Assembly (NCBI RefSeq): GCF_032854445.1
Contig: NC_088306.1
Location: 10,070,193-10,130,192 of the forward strand
Reading direction: 5' to 3'
Origin: Liolophura sinensis
Taxonomy: Eukaryota; Mollusca; Polyplacophora; Chitonida; Chitonidae
Length of the DNA stretch: 60,000 nucleotides
A model generated the notes under the pieces. That model was given only the letters and a program-made list of their open reading frames with translations, made no database searches and had not been told where the DNA came from. Both the position numbers and the translations under genes were made by a program. Of the stretch, positions 25,601-37,400 are shown one piece after another (within the stretch, counting starts at the first letter, position 1; the number at the start of each line of letters is the position of its first letter).

Positions 25601-27224
25601 CGCCTGGAATTCATCAAGAACCAATGAAAACAGGCTAAGTATATACAGAAGCTTTCATTTATCTTCAACTAAACGTTGCATGAATGGTCATACAGCTGGC
25701 ACAGACGTGTGACATTTGTATGAAATATTACAAAACAATAACAATCAAATACAGATCAAATCTGTAACAAAACTACATCTAACACAGTTGTTGCGTGTTA
25801 AAGAATATTGATTTTGGTGTTTCGCTTCTTAATTTTGCCCTCAGCAATTGTTGGGTTTAAGCCAAGAATCAAGAAACACAAAGTCTATAAAAAAAACCAT
25901 GTCTCCAGGACAGCAGACCTTTACTATAGTCTGTTTCTTTCAACTTGCCACTAACACCTGGCTATCTGTAAAATCAGTCATACTAGCTCCCAAAATTGTC
26001 ATTTGTTTGTGGCACTTAACCCCACGTTGATAGGTTTTTGAATAATTATGATATCATCTGAGGCCATGAGTTCTTGATGTCGAAACCAAGCCTATAGAGT
26101 TTAACATCATGAATTAGAAAACATATTTTAACTGCATTTTCATTAAAATAATACGGAAGTCCAACGTCTCAATTTGTAGAGCTTGTGATGAATAACAAAA
26201 AAGGCAATTTGGGTAATGAATACGACCAATTTCACAAATAGCTGAATAAAAGCCCCAAATTAACTGAAACAGACTATAGTTTATAGCGAACTACATGTAT
26301 TTAATGGAAGAAAAAAATGAAACTCAATACCATGATCATCTGCCAGCATTCCTGTTTTAAACTGTCAATCTTCCTCACACATATGTAATGTCACAGTTTC
26401 AGTATCTGATAATGAACACATAAATGTCATAGGTGTACAATACAGGTACACACATAGTACAATACAGGTACACACATGTACCCAGGTCTTACACAATAAA
26501 AACTGTCAGTTAACTGATACTGTATCAATCTTTATCATACCTGCCATCGGTTGTTTCCTGTATGCACAGCCTATCATAATGACCTGCACAATTATTGTAT
26601 ACCAAAGCAAAACCAGGAAGTATTTAAATATTCAGACATATTTAATAATCTTTGTAGTATTAAATTCATTTTAGGATTAATAACGTGCTAGATGCCAGTG
26701 TTATAGATCTTATTATAAGAACAGAAATAGCTTAAAATGGCATACACAAAATCTGTGGCCTCCAAACCCCTGGCTGTTTTGATCTGTTATACCACTTTGT
26801 GCTAGGCAAAACTTTTCCAAAAATTCAAATAAGGGCTTTACAAAAATTTCCAGATCCAACACTGGAGTTGTATGACAATGCATGTTTAATCATCGGATCT
26901 ATCCTTATATTTTGTGTTTTCCATCCCTCCGGCTGCAATGATAAAGCAGGTTTCAAGTGAAGTTCAACACATTGCTGGTGCTTTTGAGCAGTTCACTAAT
27001 TTGGGTGCACATACCTTACTGAACAATCATATATGGCAATAGAGCAAACTAAAACCATAGATTGCTGGCTCAAAAAGAAATTACATGGGTAAGACACCGC
27101 ACATGCACCTGTCAGAATCAGCCACCGTACAATGACACCAGACAGGACACCCCAACCAGTAACAGATGCACACTTCATCAACTAACCACTTCCTTAAGTG
27201 TATGTGTGTACATGTGTACTGTTT

Positions 27225-27376
27225 TAATTTATTTATTTATTTTTTCATTTGATGGGTGTTTTACGCCGTACTCAAGAATATTTCACTTATACGAAGGCGA
27301 TCAGCATTATGGTGGGAGAAAACCGGGGAAAGAGCCCGAAGGAAACCCCCAACCATCTGCAGGTTGCTGTCAGATT
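27225..27376 (-). repeat. SINE-1, 5'-truncated
   Basis: Reads TTTATTTATTTATTTTTTCA then GTGTTTTACGCCGTACTCAA and stops after CCATCTGCAGGTTGCTGTCA. The head is absent. Confidence 0.9.
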
Positions 27377-27579
27377 ACTGCTTTAAGGCACATTTTTAAC
27401 AAGACCCAGGGATTCTGCACACAATTTAGCCAGATTTATCATTTATATCATAGGCAAACTGTGCCATATTTTACTCATGTATTTATCCATCTGACTGAAC
27501 ACCATACTCACTCAGCAATATTTCACTTATTTGAACATGTTCACTTTTATGGATGGAGGAAAGCAGAGGCCTGGGTTAC

Positions 27580-27925
27580 ACCACAGACCTTTTTGGTGCA
27601 TTACTGATGAACTTGCCCATGTGTTACGTTACAGGTATGCACATTATATTGTTGAAAGATAAGTAGTCAACAAAAGTTAGACTGCACAAACAGTCGCACG
27701 AGCATCATCAATCACTTAGTCACCAAAACCTCTCAAACAGTGAGAACAGTCAGTGCCTGCGTTAAACCACTGACCTTTGGCACTTCAGTGGTGAACTTTC
27801 TCATGTGTGGCACACAGATATGTAACACTATATTGGTGGAAGAGAAGTGATGAACAACAGTTAGACTGCGACATGAGAGTCGTCAACCACTTACCGTCAC
27901 AAAGGCCCCACAAACAGTGAGAGTA
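27580..27925. repeat. Diverged tandem duplication, two units of about 180 bp
   Basis: The order GATGAACTTGCCCATGTGTT, ACTATATTGGTGGAAGAGAA, AACAACAGTTAGACTGC, CAAACAGTGAGA occurs in two copies with many substitutions. The first copy follows a degenerate tract at 27420-27580. Confidence 0.7.
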
Positions 27926-27929
27926 GGGG

Positions 27930-28645
27930 AATGTAAAAATTCCCTGTCTAACCCCAAAAAATTAATAAAAGCAATTATTACATATTAAAAGTTGAATACC
28001 CTTTAAGTACGTTTCTCATGACATCTGTATAAGTAAGTACAATACTAATTCATGCGCATAACACTTTGGGTCTACCGGGAGTGAGAGGTATTTTTATATG
28101 TATGTTTTCGTTTTTTGTATTTGTTCATTTTTACCACATCAAAACTTCACTTACAGTACAGTACACCATCCACCATATCAGTCAAAATTCAAAGCCCTAC
28201 CAGCAGTAATCCACAGGAAGCTTTCAAATCTACCGCAGATGTTTTCTTGGCAGATGACGCTTCTAAGAAAAGATCACCACCCTAAAAATAGATCAGCCTC
28301 CAGTTTTCTAAATGTGTACTTCATAGATTCACACCTACAGGCTTGACAAAAGAACAAACATTGGTACCATTCTGGTTTGTCTCAAATTTTTCATTTCTTC
28401 AGGGTTAAATTTTATCTTAAAATGTTTACTGCAACAGCAAATGAGACAATAGATAGAGACAGCAGATATATCCCAACCAGATTTGTTTACTCAAATGATG
28501 CTAGTGCCCAGAAATAAGTGCGTCCAAAAATAAACCCTGCCAGCTGCCCAGACTAATTTATTACAATGGCTCATATAACAGATATAAGATGTATGTAATT
28601 TTTCTTAACATTTTAGTAGGTTGGACAAACTCTCAGGCTTACATC
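27930..28645. other. Non-coding stretch
   Basis: AT-rich with no recognised gene or repeat. Confidence 0.5.
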
Positions 28646-28649
28646 TCTA

Positions 28650-28928
28650 CTGGGGACTCCGTGGCTCAGTTAGTTAGCGCGCTAGCGCAGTGTAATGACC
28701 CAGGAGCCTCTCACCAATGCGGTCGCTGTGAGATCAAGTCCAGCTCATGTGGCTTCCCCTCTAGCCGTAAGTGGGAAGGTCTGCCAGCAACCTGCGGATG
28801 GTTCTGCGTTTCCCCCAAGCTCTGCCCTGTTTCCTCCCATTATAATGCTGGCTGCCATCGTATAAGTGAAATATTCTTGAGTACGGCGTAAAACACCAAT
28901 CAAATAAATAAATAAATAAATAAATAAA
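28650..28928 (+). repeat. SINE-1, full length
   Basis: Head GGGGACTCCGTGGCTCAGTT, box B region GAGATCAAGTCC, complete body and a long AAATAAAT tail. ATCTCTAYT occurs on both flanks and is a likely short target-site duplication. Confidence 0.93.
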
Positions 28929-28944
28929 TCTCTATTACCCCCAA

Positions 28945-29262
28945 TTCTTCAAGCTTTTCGCATATGAAAGAGCAACTTTCTGTACAATTTATTTATATTT
29001 TTAATTTGATTTTGGAGACTAAATTTCAATGGCTGGATTGGCCAGTTTCAGTACTTTACAAAAAGTATAATTTTATCAGTCAACACAGAATAATGTCTTC
29101 AGAATATGCCAGAATAAACACCTTGCAAACATCTGAGGTTGAAGAATTGTACTATGGACCAATCCAACCCCTGTAGTTTTGTCCCCAAAATCACACTGAA
29201 AAAGTGCATAAACTGCACTGAAAGTTTCCCCTTTATGTGCGAAAAGACTGTGGAATTATGGT
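28945..29262. repeat. Family A pair in inverted orientation
   Basis: A plus-sense copy (28945-29155; GCATATGAAAGAGCAACTTT, TTGAAGAATTGTACTATGG) abuts a minus-sense partial copy (29157-29262; CTGTAGTTTTGTCCCCAAAA, GCACTGAAAGTTTCCCCTTT). Together they can fold back. Confidence 0.75.
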
Positions 29263-30785
29263 AGCTTACATTACACATATCAAAATATATACCACCATTT
29301 TTCACGGAGGCAAAATATGTCAGACTTCTAGCTCTGTGACCAGGGAGTAGCGAACTCTAGGTTCCTATAACATTCTACACAGGTATGTTTCAATTTGTAC
29401 ATGTTTTGCGTCTTTAAAATCTTTGAATCAGGCAATTACCTACAAACTATTGACATTTTAAAGGCAAACAGCTACACGTTGTGTAAAATGTACCAGAAGT
29501 TGTGTTTATGTGTGGACGACTAGGTCAAGAAAACATGCATGGCTGTATCAACAAAATACATGTGGGATTCAAAATCATTTTCAAATTAATTCTTCATATG
29601 TATTTGCATATGGTAACAAAATTAGTTCTGATTATAATTAAATGTTACTTAAGAAATGTCGATATATTAGCATAAGAATTTAATTAATTCCGTCTTACCA
29701 CTATATCCCAATATATCTCGGTTATTGGATGAGTGTAAGGTTTATCGGTGGACGTGCTGCTGCGGACTGGAAAATCACTGGCCTTTGTCAGATACAGATT
29801 GCAGATCGAAGAAAAAAAACCTGGCTTATAGACAGCGTCAACCCATTCACGAGCTCATACTAATTAAAAGCTGCTGCTTTAATTAACATCAACAAAACTG
29901 TGCTGGTTGATTTTGCTTTGGGTAATTGGTGTTTTGCACCAACATGAAAAAAACAGACTGATATATTCAAAGTGAAACTATACACACATTTATGACAAGT
30001 ATCAACTGAATACGAACAAATTTCACCTAAAAAAAAAAAATGTTAATTTCATTGTTTAAAGGTCAGTATAATGACATCATGAAATATGATGTAATTTTTG
30101 GAGTTTGAGAGGCAGCAGTTGGACTCGGCTCTAAGCACGCTTACAATGCTGCTACACACTGCAGAGTAGGCTGCCCAGTGCACATGTCTGAGCTTCACAA
30201 TAAAGGCCTTAAATCTGGCAACTTGCCAACTGGCACAAGGCATCAGGAAATCAGCCTTTCCTTGCATTTAACCTCTGACCTGGATTTGCTTTCACTCACA
30301 GCTGCATACCCTCATCATCCTTTTATTACAAATTACTAGTACCATGATGCCTATGGCCATTTTAAAATATCTTTAAATTGCTAAACAGTAAATTGTCAAA
30401 TTTTTATACATTGAAAAAGTATTGAAAAGCATTATTTCTTCCTTGAATATTTGTTTTTGAATTTTGTCTTTAAAACCTTTGATGAAAAAAATGGAAAAAA
30501 AAAAACATTAACCCATTCTACCATAATTTATACATACACAGACACATGTATTAACTTTCTGGTCAAATTATAATACAATGTAGGTGTATGGCTATAGCTT
30601 TACATTACCAATGACTATAGGTGTAGTAATTACCTGGTTATCCAGCGGTAGCTCTCAGCAGAAAATCAACTCAGCACTTCTTGATTTTTTTAATTATTAG
30701 AGGATTACAACCTGTGTTTAAGTCTGTGCATCAGGTGATACCAGTGCTCATTTCACAGTTTACTGCTCATTTTATGATTTGTAGT
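29263..30785. other. Non-coding stretch
   Basis: No exon recognised; the short open frames here show no family resemblance. Confidence 0.5.
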
Positions 30786-31075
30786 GGGTGAGTGAGTGAG
30801 TGCTTGGGGTTTAACGTCATACTTAAAAATTTTTCAGTCATATGACGACGAAGGAATCCTTAGAGTGCATATAATGTGCCTCCTTGTTGCAGGACAGATT
30901 TCCACTGCTCTTTTATCTAGTGCTGCTTCACTGAGACGCCTTACCAAAGGCAAGTAAGCCCCCCCCCCCCCCCCCCGAGCCATTATATTGATACGGTTCA
31001 ACCAGTCATTGCGCTATCTCCTTCATGCTGAACGCCAAGAGAGGAAGTTACAACTTCCTGATTTAATATCTTAGG
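30786..31075 (-). repeat. SINE-2, head-truncated
   Basis: GGGTGAGTGAGTGAGTGCTT then GGGGTTTAACGTCATACTTA, through CTTGTTGCAGGACAGATTTC to GAGAGGAAGTTACAACTTCC. The tRNA-like head is absent. It contains a C-tract at 30959-30976. Confidence 0.9.
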
Positions 31076-31310
31076 TATGGTTTGTAGAAAATATGCCCAG
31101 CTGACAACTAAACCCCACATCTACATTTATACAATCATTGTTACACTACTTTCTGCTGCATGCTGAAGTGTGAAATGCACCCAGCACTAATACACACTGG
31201 AAGCTTGAGTTATAGTCTACACAGTACACAGTTCTTGTACACAAGAAGGGGTTAATAAGAAGCCAGAGGGCAAACAGACCATCTGGCAGTGGCAACCAGA
31301 CACCTTATCT

Positions 31311-31350
31311 CTCCCCCCACCCCCACCCCCCCCCCCCCCCACACCCCCAC
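31311..31350. repeat. C-rich low-complexity tract
   Basis: TCTCCCCCCACCCCCACCCC and onward C-runs. Comparable homopolymer tracts: G at 8545-8560, C at 30959-30976, G at 38403-38417, T at 16332-16353 and 59010-59029. Confidence 0.9.
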
Positions 31351-31614
31351 ACCCCTCTGCTCCCAGGGGACTGAGTCAGGCAGGGTTGTGGTCAAGACTG
31401 AGCCCAAACTGTTCTCTTTAAACCCCATTTCATAGGCTAAAGCTGACAGAGCTACCAGAGAATAATTACATACTCACTGTTTGATTGATGTGTCTTTTAA
31501 TGAAAACAGACAGCTACCCTTTAACTTAAACAGACTGAGATAAATTCCTCAAGTTCACAGGAAAATGTAAATTATTTGACTGAGCTTTGCTTTAGTATTA
31601 GGATTTTGGTCAAT

Positions 31615-31854
31615 AATATCACCCTAATTCTTCTAATATTTTTTTAGGACAGATGATAGTAGATTTGAAGCAAAGAATTATCTTCCTTTCCCAGTTTTCT
31701 GGAAAAGTAAAGACATGAGTATGTTGTTCCTTAGATAGACTAACCATCTGTAAAAAAAAAAGAAACTCAATATTTCTCCTACAAGTACATGTACATTGCC
31801 TTACAATAGCAGGCCAGGTGTCACAAAAATTAGAAGAACCAGGGTAATCTGAAC
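31615..31854. mobile_element. MITE-like TIR element, family E
   Basis: ATCACCCTAATTCTTCTAAT at the left and AAATTAGAAGAACCAGGGTA at the right. The interior CAGTTTTCTGGAAAAGTAAA matches the complement of the 18567 element or its direct sense in parts. Confidence 0.7.
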
Positions 31855-32117
31855 AAGGCTTAACAAACAGTTTGTGTTGACTGCTGGACAGATCGAAAAC
31901 ATTTTATCTGAATTCAGCAACATCATGCCAGAATCTGAAAAATATAGAATGTTTGTATATTCCCTAAATGAATATATAATGAAAAATCCACAAGTTTTCT
32001 GAAATTTTAGACTGATTTATACTATCAAATTAATTTAAACCCAATAAACCCACCCAAAATGTTCAGTAGAACCCGTATAAAGAATGTTCTGGTCCACAGT
32101 ATACATACTACATACAG

Positions 32118-32328
32118 TTTCAACCTTTTCAACCGCCAAAGTATTTTTTTCAGTCAAATTTATGCATACAGTTATTATGAAAATGACACCAAAAATAATG
32201 TGTTTGTATTACTAAATATGTAAGTTTCATAAAACTCTGCAGATTATTTCTCTACACTAGATATATCTCTCAGAATGTTCCAAAATAGTGGTCGCAGTCG
32301 TGGTTGAGAAGATTGAAGAATTAGGGTA
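32118..32328. mobile_element. MITE-like element, family B
   Basis: TTTCAACCTTTTCAACCGCC left; GTGGTTGAGAAGATTGAAGA right. The interior TTATGCATACAGTTATTATG and AATGACACCAAAAATAATGT is shared with the element at 57355. Confidence 0.68.
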
Positions 32329-33821
32329 GATGTGCATGTAGATGGCTGTATTCACAGATGTTCAACTTAAAACCTGGACGTAAACAGCTGCCCTCTTCAC
32401 CTTCTTCCTCCCCCACCCCTCCCAAAACTTCCCCTATCCAGAGGCCAGGATGCCCTGTTTAATAAGGCCTCCGTTCTTGAGTCCCTATGACCCCATGGTC
32501 CATCACTGCACTGACCATACCATCATCATGAGAACATGCTGGGTTCGGAATCTCCTACATGTTCCAAGTGATTGTGAAATTGAACGTCAAAGAGCAGAAA
32601 ACTACAGAAAACACTTTTCCGCAAAATCACTATAAAAGTTTCTTAATTCAAACAACATACATGTATTATTACAGTTATGAATATTAAAATTGTCTTTCAT
32701 TTCTGAGACCACAATTTTTCACACATACAGTGTTTTGTTTGTAGAGCAAAACTAAGACATCTCATTTATACATAAAAAAGCTCAACATGAAACAGGAGAG
32801 AATCTCCTGCAATGCTGTGGTGAATGAAAATTTAAGGCGTCTGCAAAGTTTCAGATCTCGTATCCATGAACATATCCAGGAACAGAATTACAATTCAAGC
32901 CTCTATACATTTGTCACGGTACAAAGGGATAATTGGTGAAACTTTAAACAGGTAGTAATAAATCCATTCTCAACCAACACGTCCTCCTTTAGCTAAACTA
33001 ACTCCACATCATATCATCTCCCATGCACATGTATGTGAAACCACAGTGTGTGATTAAGGGAGTAACTCATGATCAATGGGAGATAACTCTCACTGTTTAA
33101 TGATAAATTTAAGGCAAAAGCATTCTCCTCACAAATTTTGCAGCTATGCGACTGTAGTTCTTCTAATTTAAGACAACCTCTATCCTCATTCCAGCCATGT
33201 GGACAGTAGTACAAGAGCTGAGGGGTTTTTTTCATACTCCATTCATGCTCCCAATATAACATTCCTTTCTTACACATAAACTCGCCTTGAGGCTCAGTGA
33301 ATATACATTTCAATTTTCAGATTCGGTAAACTGTGTCATCAAAATCATGGCGTAATTTACTAAGAAAAATTGCAATATTTTAAAGGTGCTTCTGTATGAT
33401 GAAATACTTTATAAGTCGTTAACACAACACACATGAACAAACTACCGAAAGTCCCACATGTGGTGAATCGGCCAATCAAAATGCAACCATCCTTGGGCTA
33501 AGCACATCACACATATTATGTATATGTACATGTGCCCTAATAAGTTTAGAGTGAAGTAGGTCACTCTGTAAAAGCAAACTCTCAGCATGCTAAAAAAGAG
33601 CTACTGAGAATTCAATAAGCCAGTGCCCACACAACCAAACCCCGCTTACTGAATGGTCAGGCAAGATCATGTGGCATATTTATGTTCTAAATGCAAAAAT
33701 ATGACCACAAGCCAAAAAAAAAAAAAAAAAGAAAACACCAGCTGGACATTCTCATTGTCACCTATATTGTCATGTAACACATGTCCTTTAACTCCCCCAA
33801 ATTCAGCTGAAAATAAAGTCA

Positions 33822-34255
33822 TTGCTTAAGGTAGCTTGCTACAGTTGAAATCTATAGTTTCTACACTGATTTCCAGGCCTGTATGCTCTGCTCACTTTTA
33901 CAAAGCCCTCCTGACGGTCACATTGCAGTGAACAGTTTAGTGTCACTAAGAAGATGTAAGACGTCCAAGTCTAACCATTCTTTTTGTATTTGATATGACT
34001 CATTCCCTCAGTTATGCTTATAAATTTCTAAATTTTGTTATTTGGGGTGTTAGAAGTGAAGAAAAAATCTATACATATGTCTGAGTGATATGTATTATTG
34101 TGTATGTCATATATGGAACAAATATGAAGACACAGAAACAATAAAATACTTTGACCCCTACTTTTTGTTCCATATTTCTCGTCCTCAAAAGAAATTCTAT
34201 CACCTAAAATTTTTTTGAGTGTTGCAATTTAAATGTAGCAAGCTATCTTAAGCTT
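33822..34255. mobile_element. MITE-like TIR element, family G, 430 bp
   Basis: TTGCTTAAGGTAGCTTGCTA left and TAGCAAGCTATCTTAAGC right, about 26 bp of inverted repeat with few mismatches. AT-rich interior without ORF. It ends about 50 bp after (in transcript sense) GTF2F2 exon 7. Confidence 0.75.
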
Positions 34256-34307
34256 CCCAATACTTCCATGAAATGAATGTAACAGGACTACAAGGGAGAC
34301 AACTCAC

Positions 34308-34451
34308 CATGGGCTGCTGTGTCTTTGCTCGGAGGTCTTTGATATTGTAATACTGATGTTTTTCAAAGGCAGCAAATAGCATCTCCTTCACTTGGTCAGC
34401 CTCTAACCTGGCAATCTTTCCCTGCTCTTTCTTCTTTTTCTCAAATTCTTT
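34308..34451 (-). CDS. GTF2F2: GTF2F2 coding exon 7
   Basis: Codes residues 176-223: KEFEKKKKEQGKIARLEADQ then VKEMLFAAFEKHQYYNIKDL and RAKTQQPM. The acceptor is GTATTCCAG| and the donor ATG|GTGAGT. It includes the basic linker and the first helices of the winged-helix DNA-binding domain. The strong donor shows that at least one more exon follows. Confidence 0.95.
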
Positions 34452-37400
34452 CTGGAATACGAAACAAATGTCACTCGTTCATATATGAATTGAAATCATA
34501 ACATTGGTTTTAATTTTTGATGTGCGATCATGTGGTTGCAATACGGCCGAAGTGGAGTTAAGCCACAGTCATTCATATATTTAATTCTGAGCCTGGTCAC
34601 TGAAAAGAATAACAAATAATTATCTGTTTCTTCTTGCTGTGGGAAAAACAGAGAAACCTATAGATTGTTTTGCATAACAGTGGTCAGCAAAAAACACATG
34701 AAAACAAAAAAAAGAGGATGTTCTCACTTAGTCATCTTTTGCATAAAATTTTGCTTGATTTCAATCAAGCTCTTAACTGCACACTTCAAATTTAAATGCT
34801 GTTCTCAAGATTGATTCACTTTTTTCAGTCAGTGATGGAGGAAACTTAAGGACAAGCCAAACAATAACCATACAAAGTGCCCTTCATGTACGTGGAGATC
34901 TTCAAAAGCTTCTGGGGGGCCTCTGTGACTGCAGCGCAATGACCCAGAAGCCTCTTACCAATGCGGTTGGTGTGAGCTCAAGCCCAGCTCATGCTGGCTT
35001 CCTCTCCGGCCGTACGTGGGAAGGTCTGCCAGCAACCTGTGGATTGTCATGGGTTTTCCCTGGGCTTTGCCCGGTTTCCTCCCACCATAATGCTGGCCGC
35101 CGTAATATAAGTAAAATATTCTTGAGTACTGCGTAAAGCACCAATCAAATAAATAATTCAATCAAAAACTTCCACATAATGAGCAGCATTTATTTCAGCA
35201 GCAAGAGTTATATGAACATTGTCACACAATATCAACAAATATGCTGTCTTTGGGTCGCTTAACAACAACAACATCAACAGAGAGACATTCCCAGGCAAAA
35301 TCATGTTGGCCCTTTACGGCAAGGCAAAATTATTTTCCTTCCATGTATCTTTCAAACATGACTTGTTTCATGTTTACATAAAACTACCTACAGATTACAG
35401 AATATCACTATTTTGGCAATTTCTGTCCCACCCAAGAGTGTAATTCAGAAGATAATATAGATTACTTTTCTATATTCTATATACTACCCATTTTTAAACT
35501 TATCATAATGACCAAACTGTGCCATATAGCGACTTTGTTTCAAAAAGGGATGTCACTGTTATTTTTTGAAAGTTAATATGTACGAATGTAAGCTAGTAAA
35601 TTAAAGAGATTTGTATTTGTCTGTATTTATCAGTACTACATTTGTTTAAAAGAGAAGTGTAAAAACAGAAATCTTACAGCATGAACTGACACTGATTTAT
35701 AGTTTTGTACAGTTTTAGGTCTGTATTTATCACTACTACATGTATATTGTTGGATAAAAACTGTAAAAACAGAAATCTTACAGCAAAAAGCGTGAAATGA
35801 CACTGGTTAATAGTTTTGTACAGTTTTAGGTCTGTATTTATCACTACTACATGCACACTGCTGGATAAAAACTGTAAAAACAGAAATCTTACAGCAAACG
35901 CGTGAACTGCCACTGGTTTGTAGTTTTGTACAGCTCTCTCTAACTGCTGTACTTGTCGTGTGGGACGATTTGACGAGATAAGCTGAGCTCTGCAGATAAC
36001 AAAAATTACAACCATTAGACAAATTAGGCTTGTACATACAACACGGTGACCTCTTCTGCAAAATAAATGACTGATTGAAAGACTGACTGACAGATGACAA
36101 ATCTAATAATTGGAAGGACACAGCAATTCTAAGAGAAATATAGATTTATTTTATAAAATTAACAGTGACTCTGACCCGAGGTATATTAATAACTTTGATC
36201 AAAGGCAAATCTGTTCATTTGCACTTCATACAAAACACTTGTTTGACAAAGGGGTTCTTCAGCCCTCTGCAAAGGGAAGCAGCTCTTGTAACGCATGAAA
36301 CAACACTGATTTAAATATCAAAACCAGGAGTCATGTTTACAATTGCTGACACTGTTATTCAAATACGTACAGGGCACTGGTGTTCAATGAGTTACAAGAT
36401 TTGCTTCCCTTGGTAGAGGGCTGGTGAACCCCATTACTGTGTCATATAAGAGTAGCACAATGAGCATGCACAGTGTAGTATAACATCAGCAGTGAAATGG
36501 CTCCACTTGACCCCACGAGCACACACCTAGTCTTCATACAACTTCTGCTCATACACTGAATGGGGTTCTGTGACGTATTTCAGAATATTTCACGGACATG
36601 TGAACAGTCAGGCCCTATATGGGAAGAGGAAATCAGGCAGACATCAGGAGAGACCAATTTCCTTCCCCCTGAACATGAAAAGTTGTAGCCTAACCAGCAA
36701 AAGCTGGGTTTGAACATGCAACCTCACTGGTCACAGGAATGTTTTTCCACAGTGAGAGTGACTAGGGATCAAAATTACCATGGGCTTGTCAGACATGGCC
36801 AATTAAAAAAAATCTGTTAGAAAACAGGTGAAACGCAGAGAAGTGTCCAGGTGGCAATGGAAATGTGCCAAATGCATGAGAATTAAGTATTACTAGTAGT
36901 TTTGTGTGCTCACAATTTGAAAGACTGGGGTGTGTTTTACTCAATAAAATAATGAAGATGTTAAGCAAATCCAAAACAGTGAACATCAGTTTTCTAAGAG
37001 TTCCAGACTTCCTGTACAAGATTTTCTACATACCGTAACTCACGCCGCACAGAAGTTATCCGAATCATGTGGATTGCGCATTAATCAAAAGTGGGCTGAC
37101 TTTGGCGCTTAAATTCGGATTAATGAAACAAGCCACTATAAGATCGTCAAGTCTTTCAGACGCATATGTAGTAAAATTATGACTGTACAGAATTATAACC
37201 AGCTTGTTCACCGTGCCTGCAAGTCTCCCTGTGAGCTGTGGCAATACCAGGCTGCATGTTTGTATAACTGGTTTGAAGTGTTTTTCACAAGATATTTTTG
37301 TCCAGTGAAGCACAAAAAAATGTCCAGAAATCTTTAAGGTAAGCAGATCTACCCCGGTGACTGAGGAACTGAGGATGGAGCCTTAGATGACTGAACCAAT

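Larger units (their letters stand above)
24324..27224. other. Non-coding stretch
   Basis: T-tracts at 24463-24530, the family J copy, and a two-unit duplication at 25515. A GGTACACACAT short repeat lies at 26453-26477. No exon recognised. Confidence 0.5.
31076..33821. other. Non-coding stretch with family B and E elements
   Basis: Besides the TIR elements and the C-rich tract, a 99-codon minus-strand ORF (33014-33313) is unrecognised and not called. The missing last exon of GTF2F2 was looked for here without success. Confidence 0.5.

Noticed and set aside
33014-33313. 99-codon minus-strand ORF as the missing GTF2F2 end or another gene
   Set aside because: The sequence does not match the RAP30 C-terminus, phase and acceptor do not fit, and no other family is recognised.
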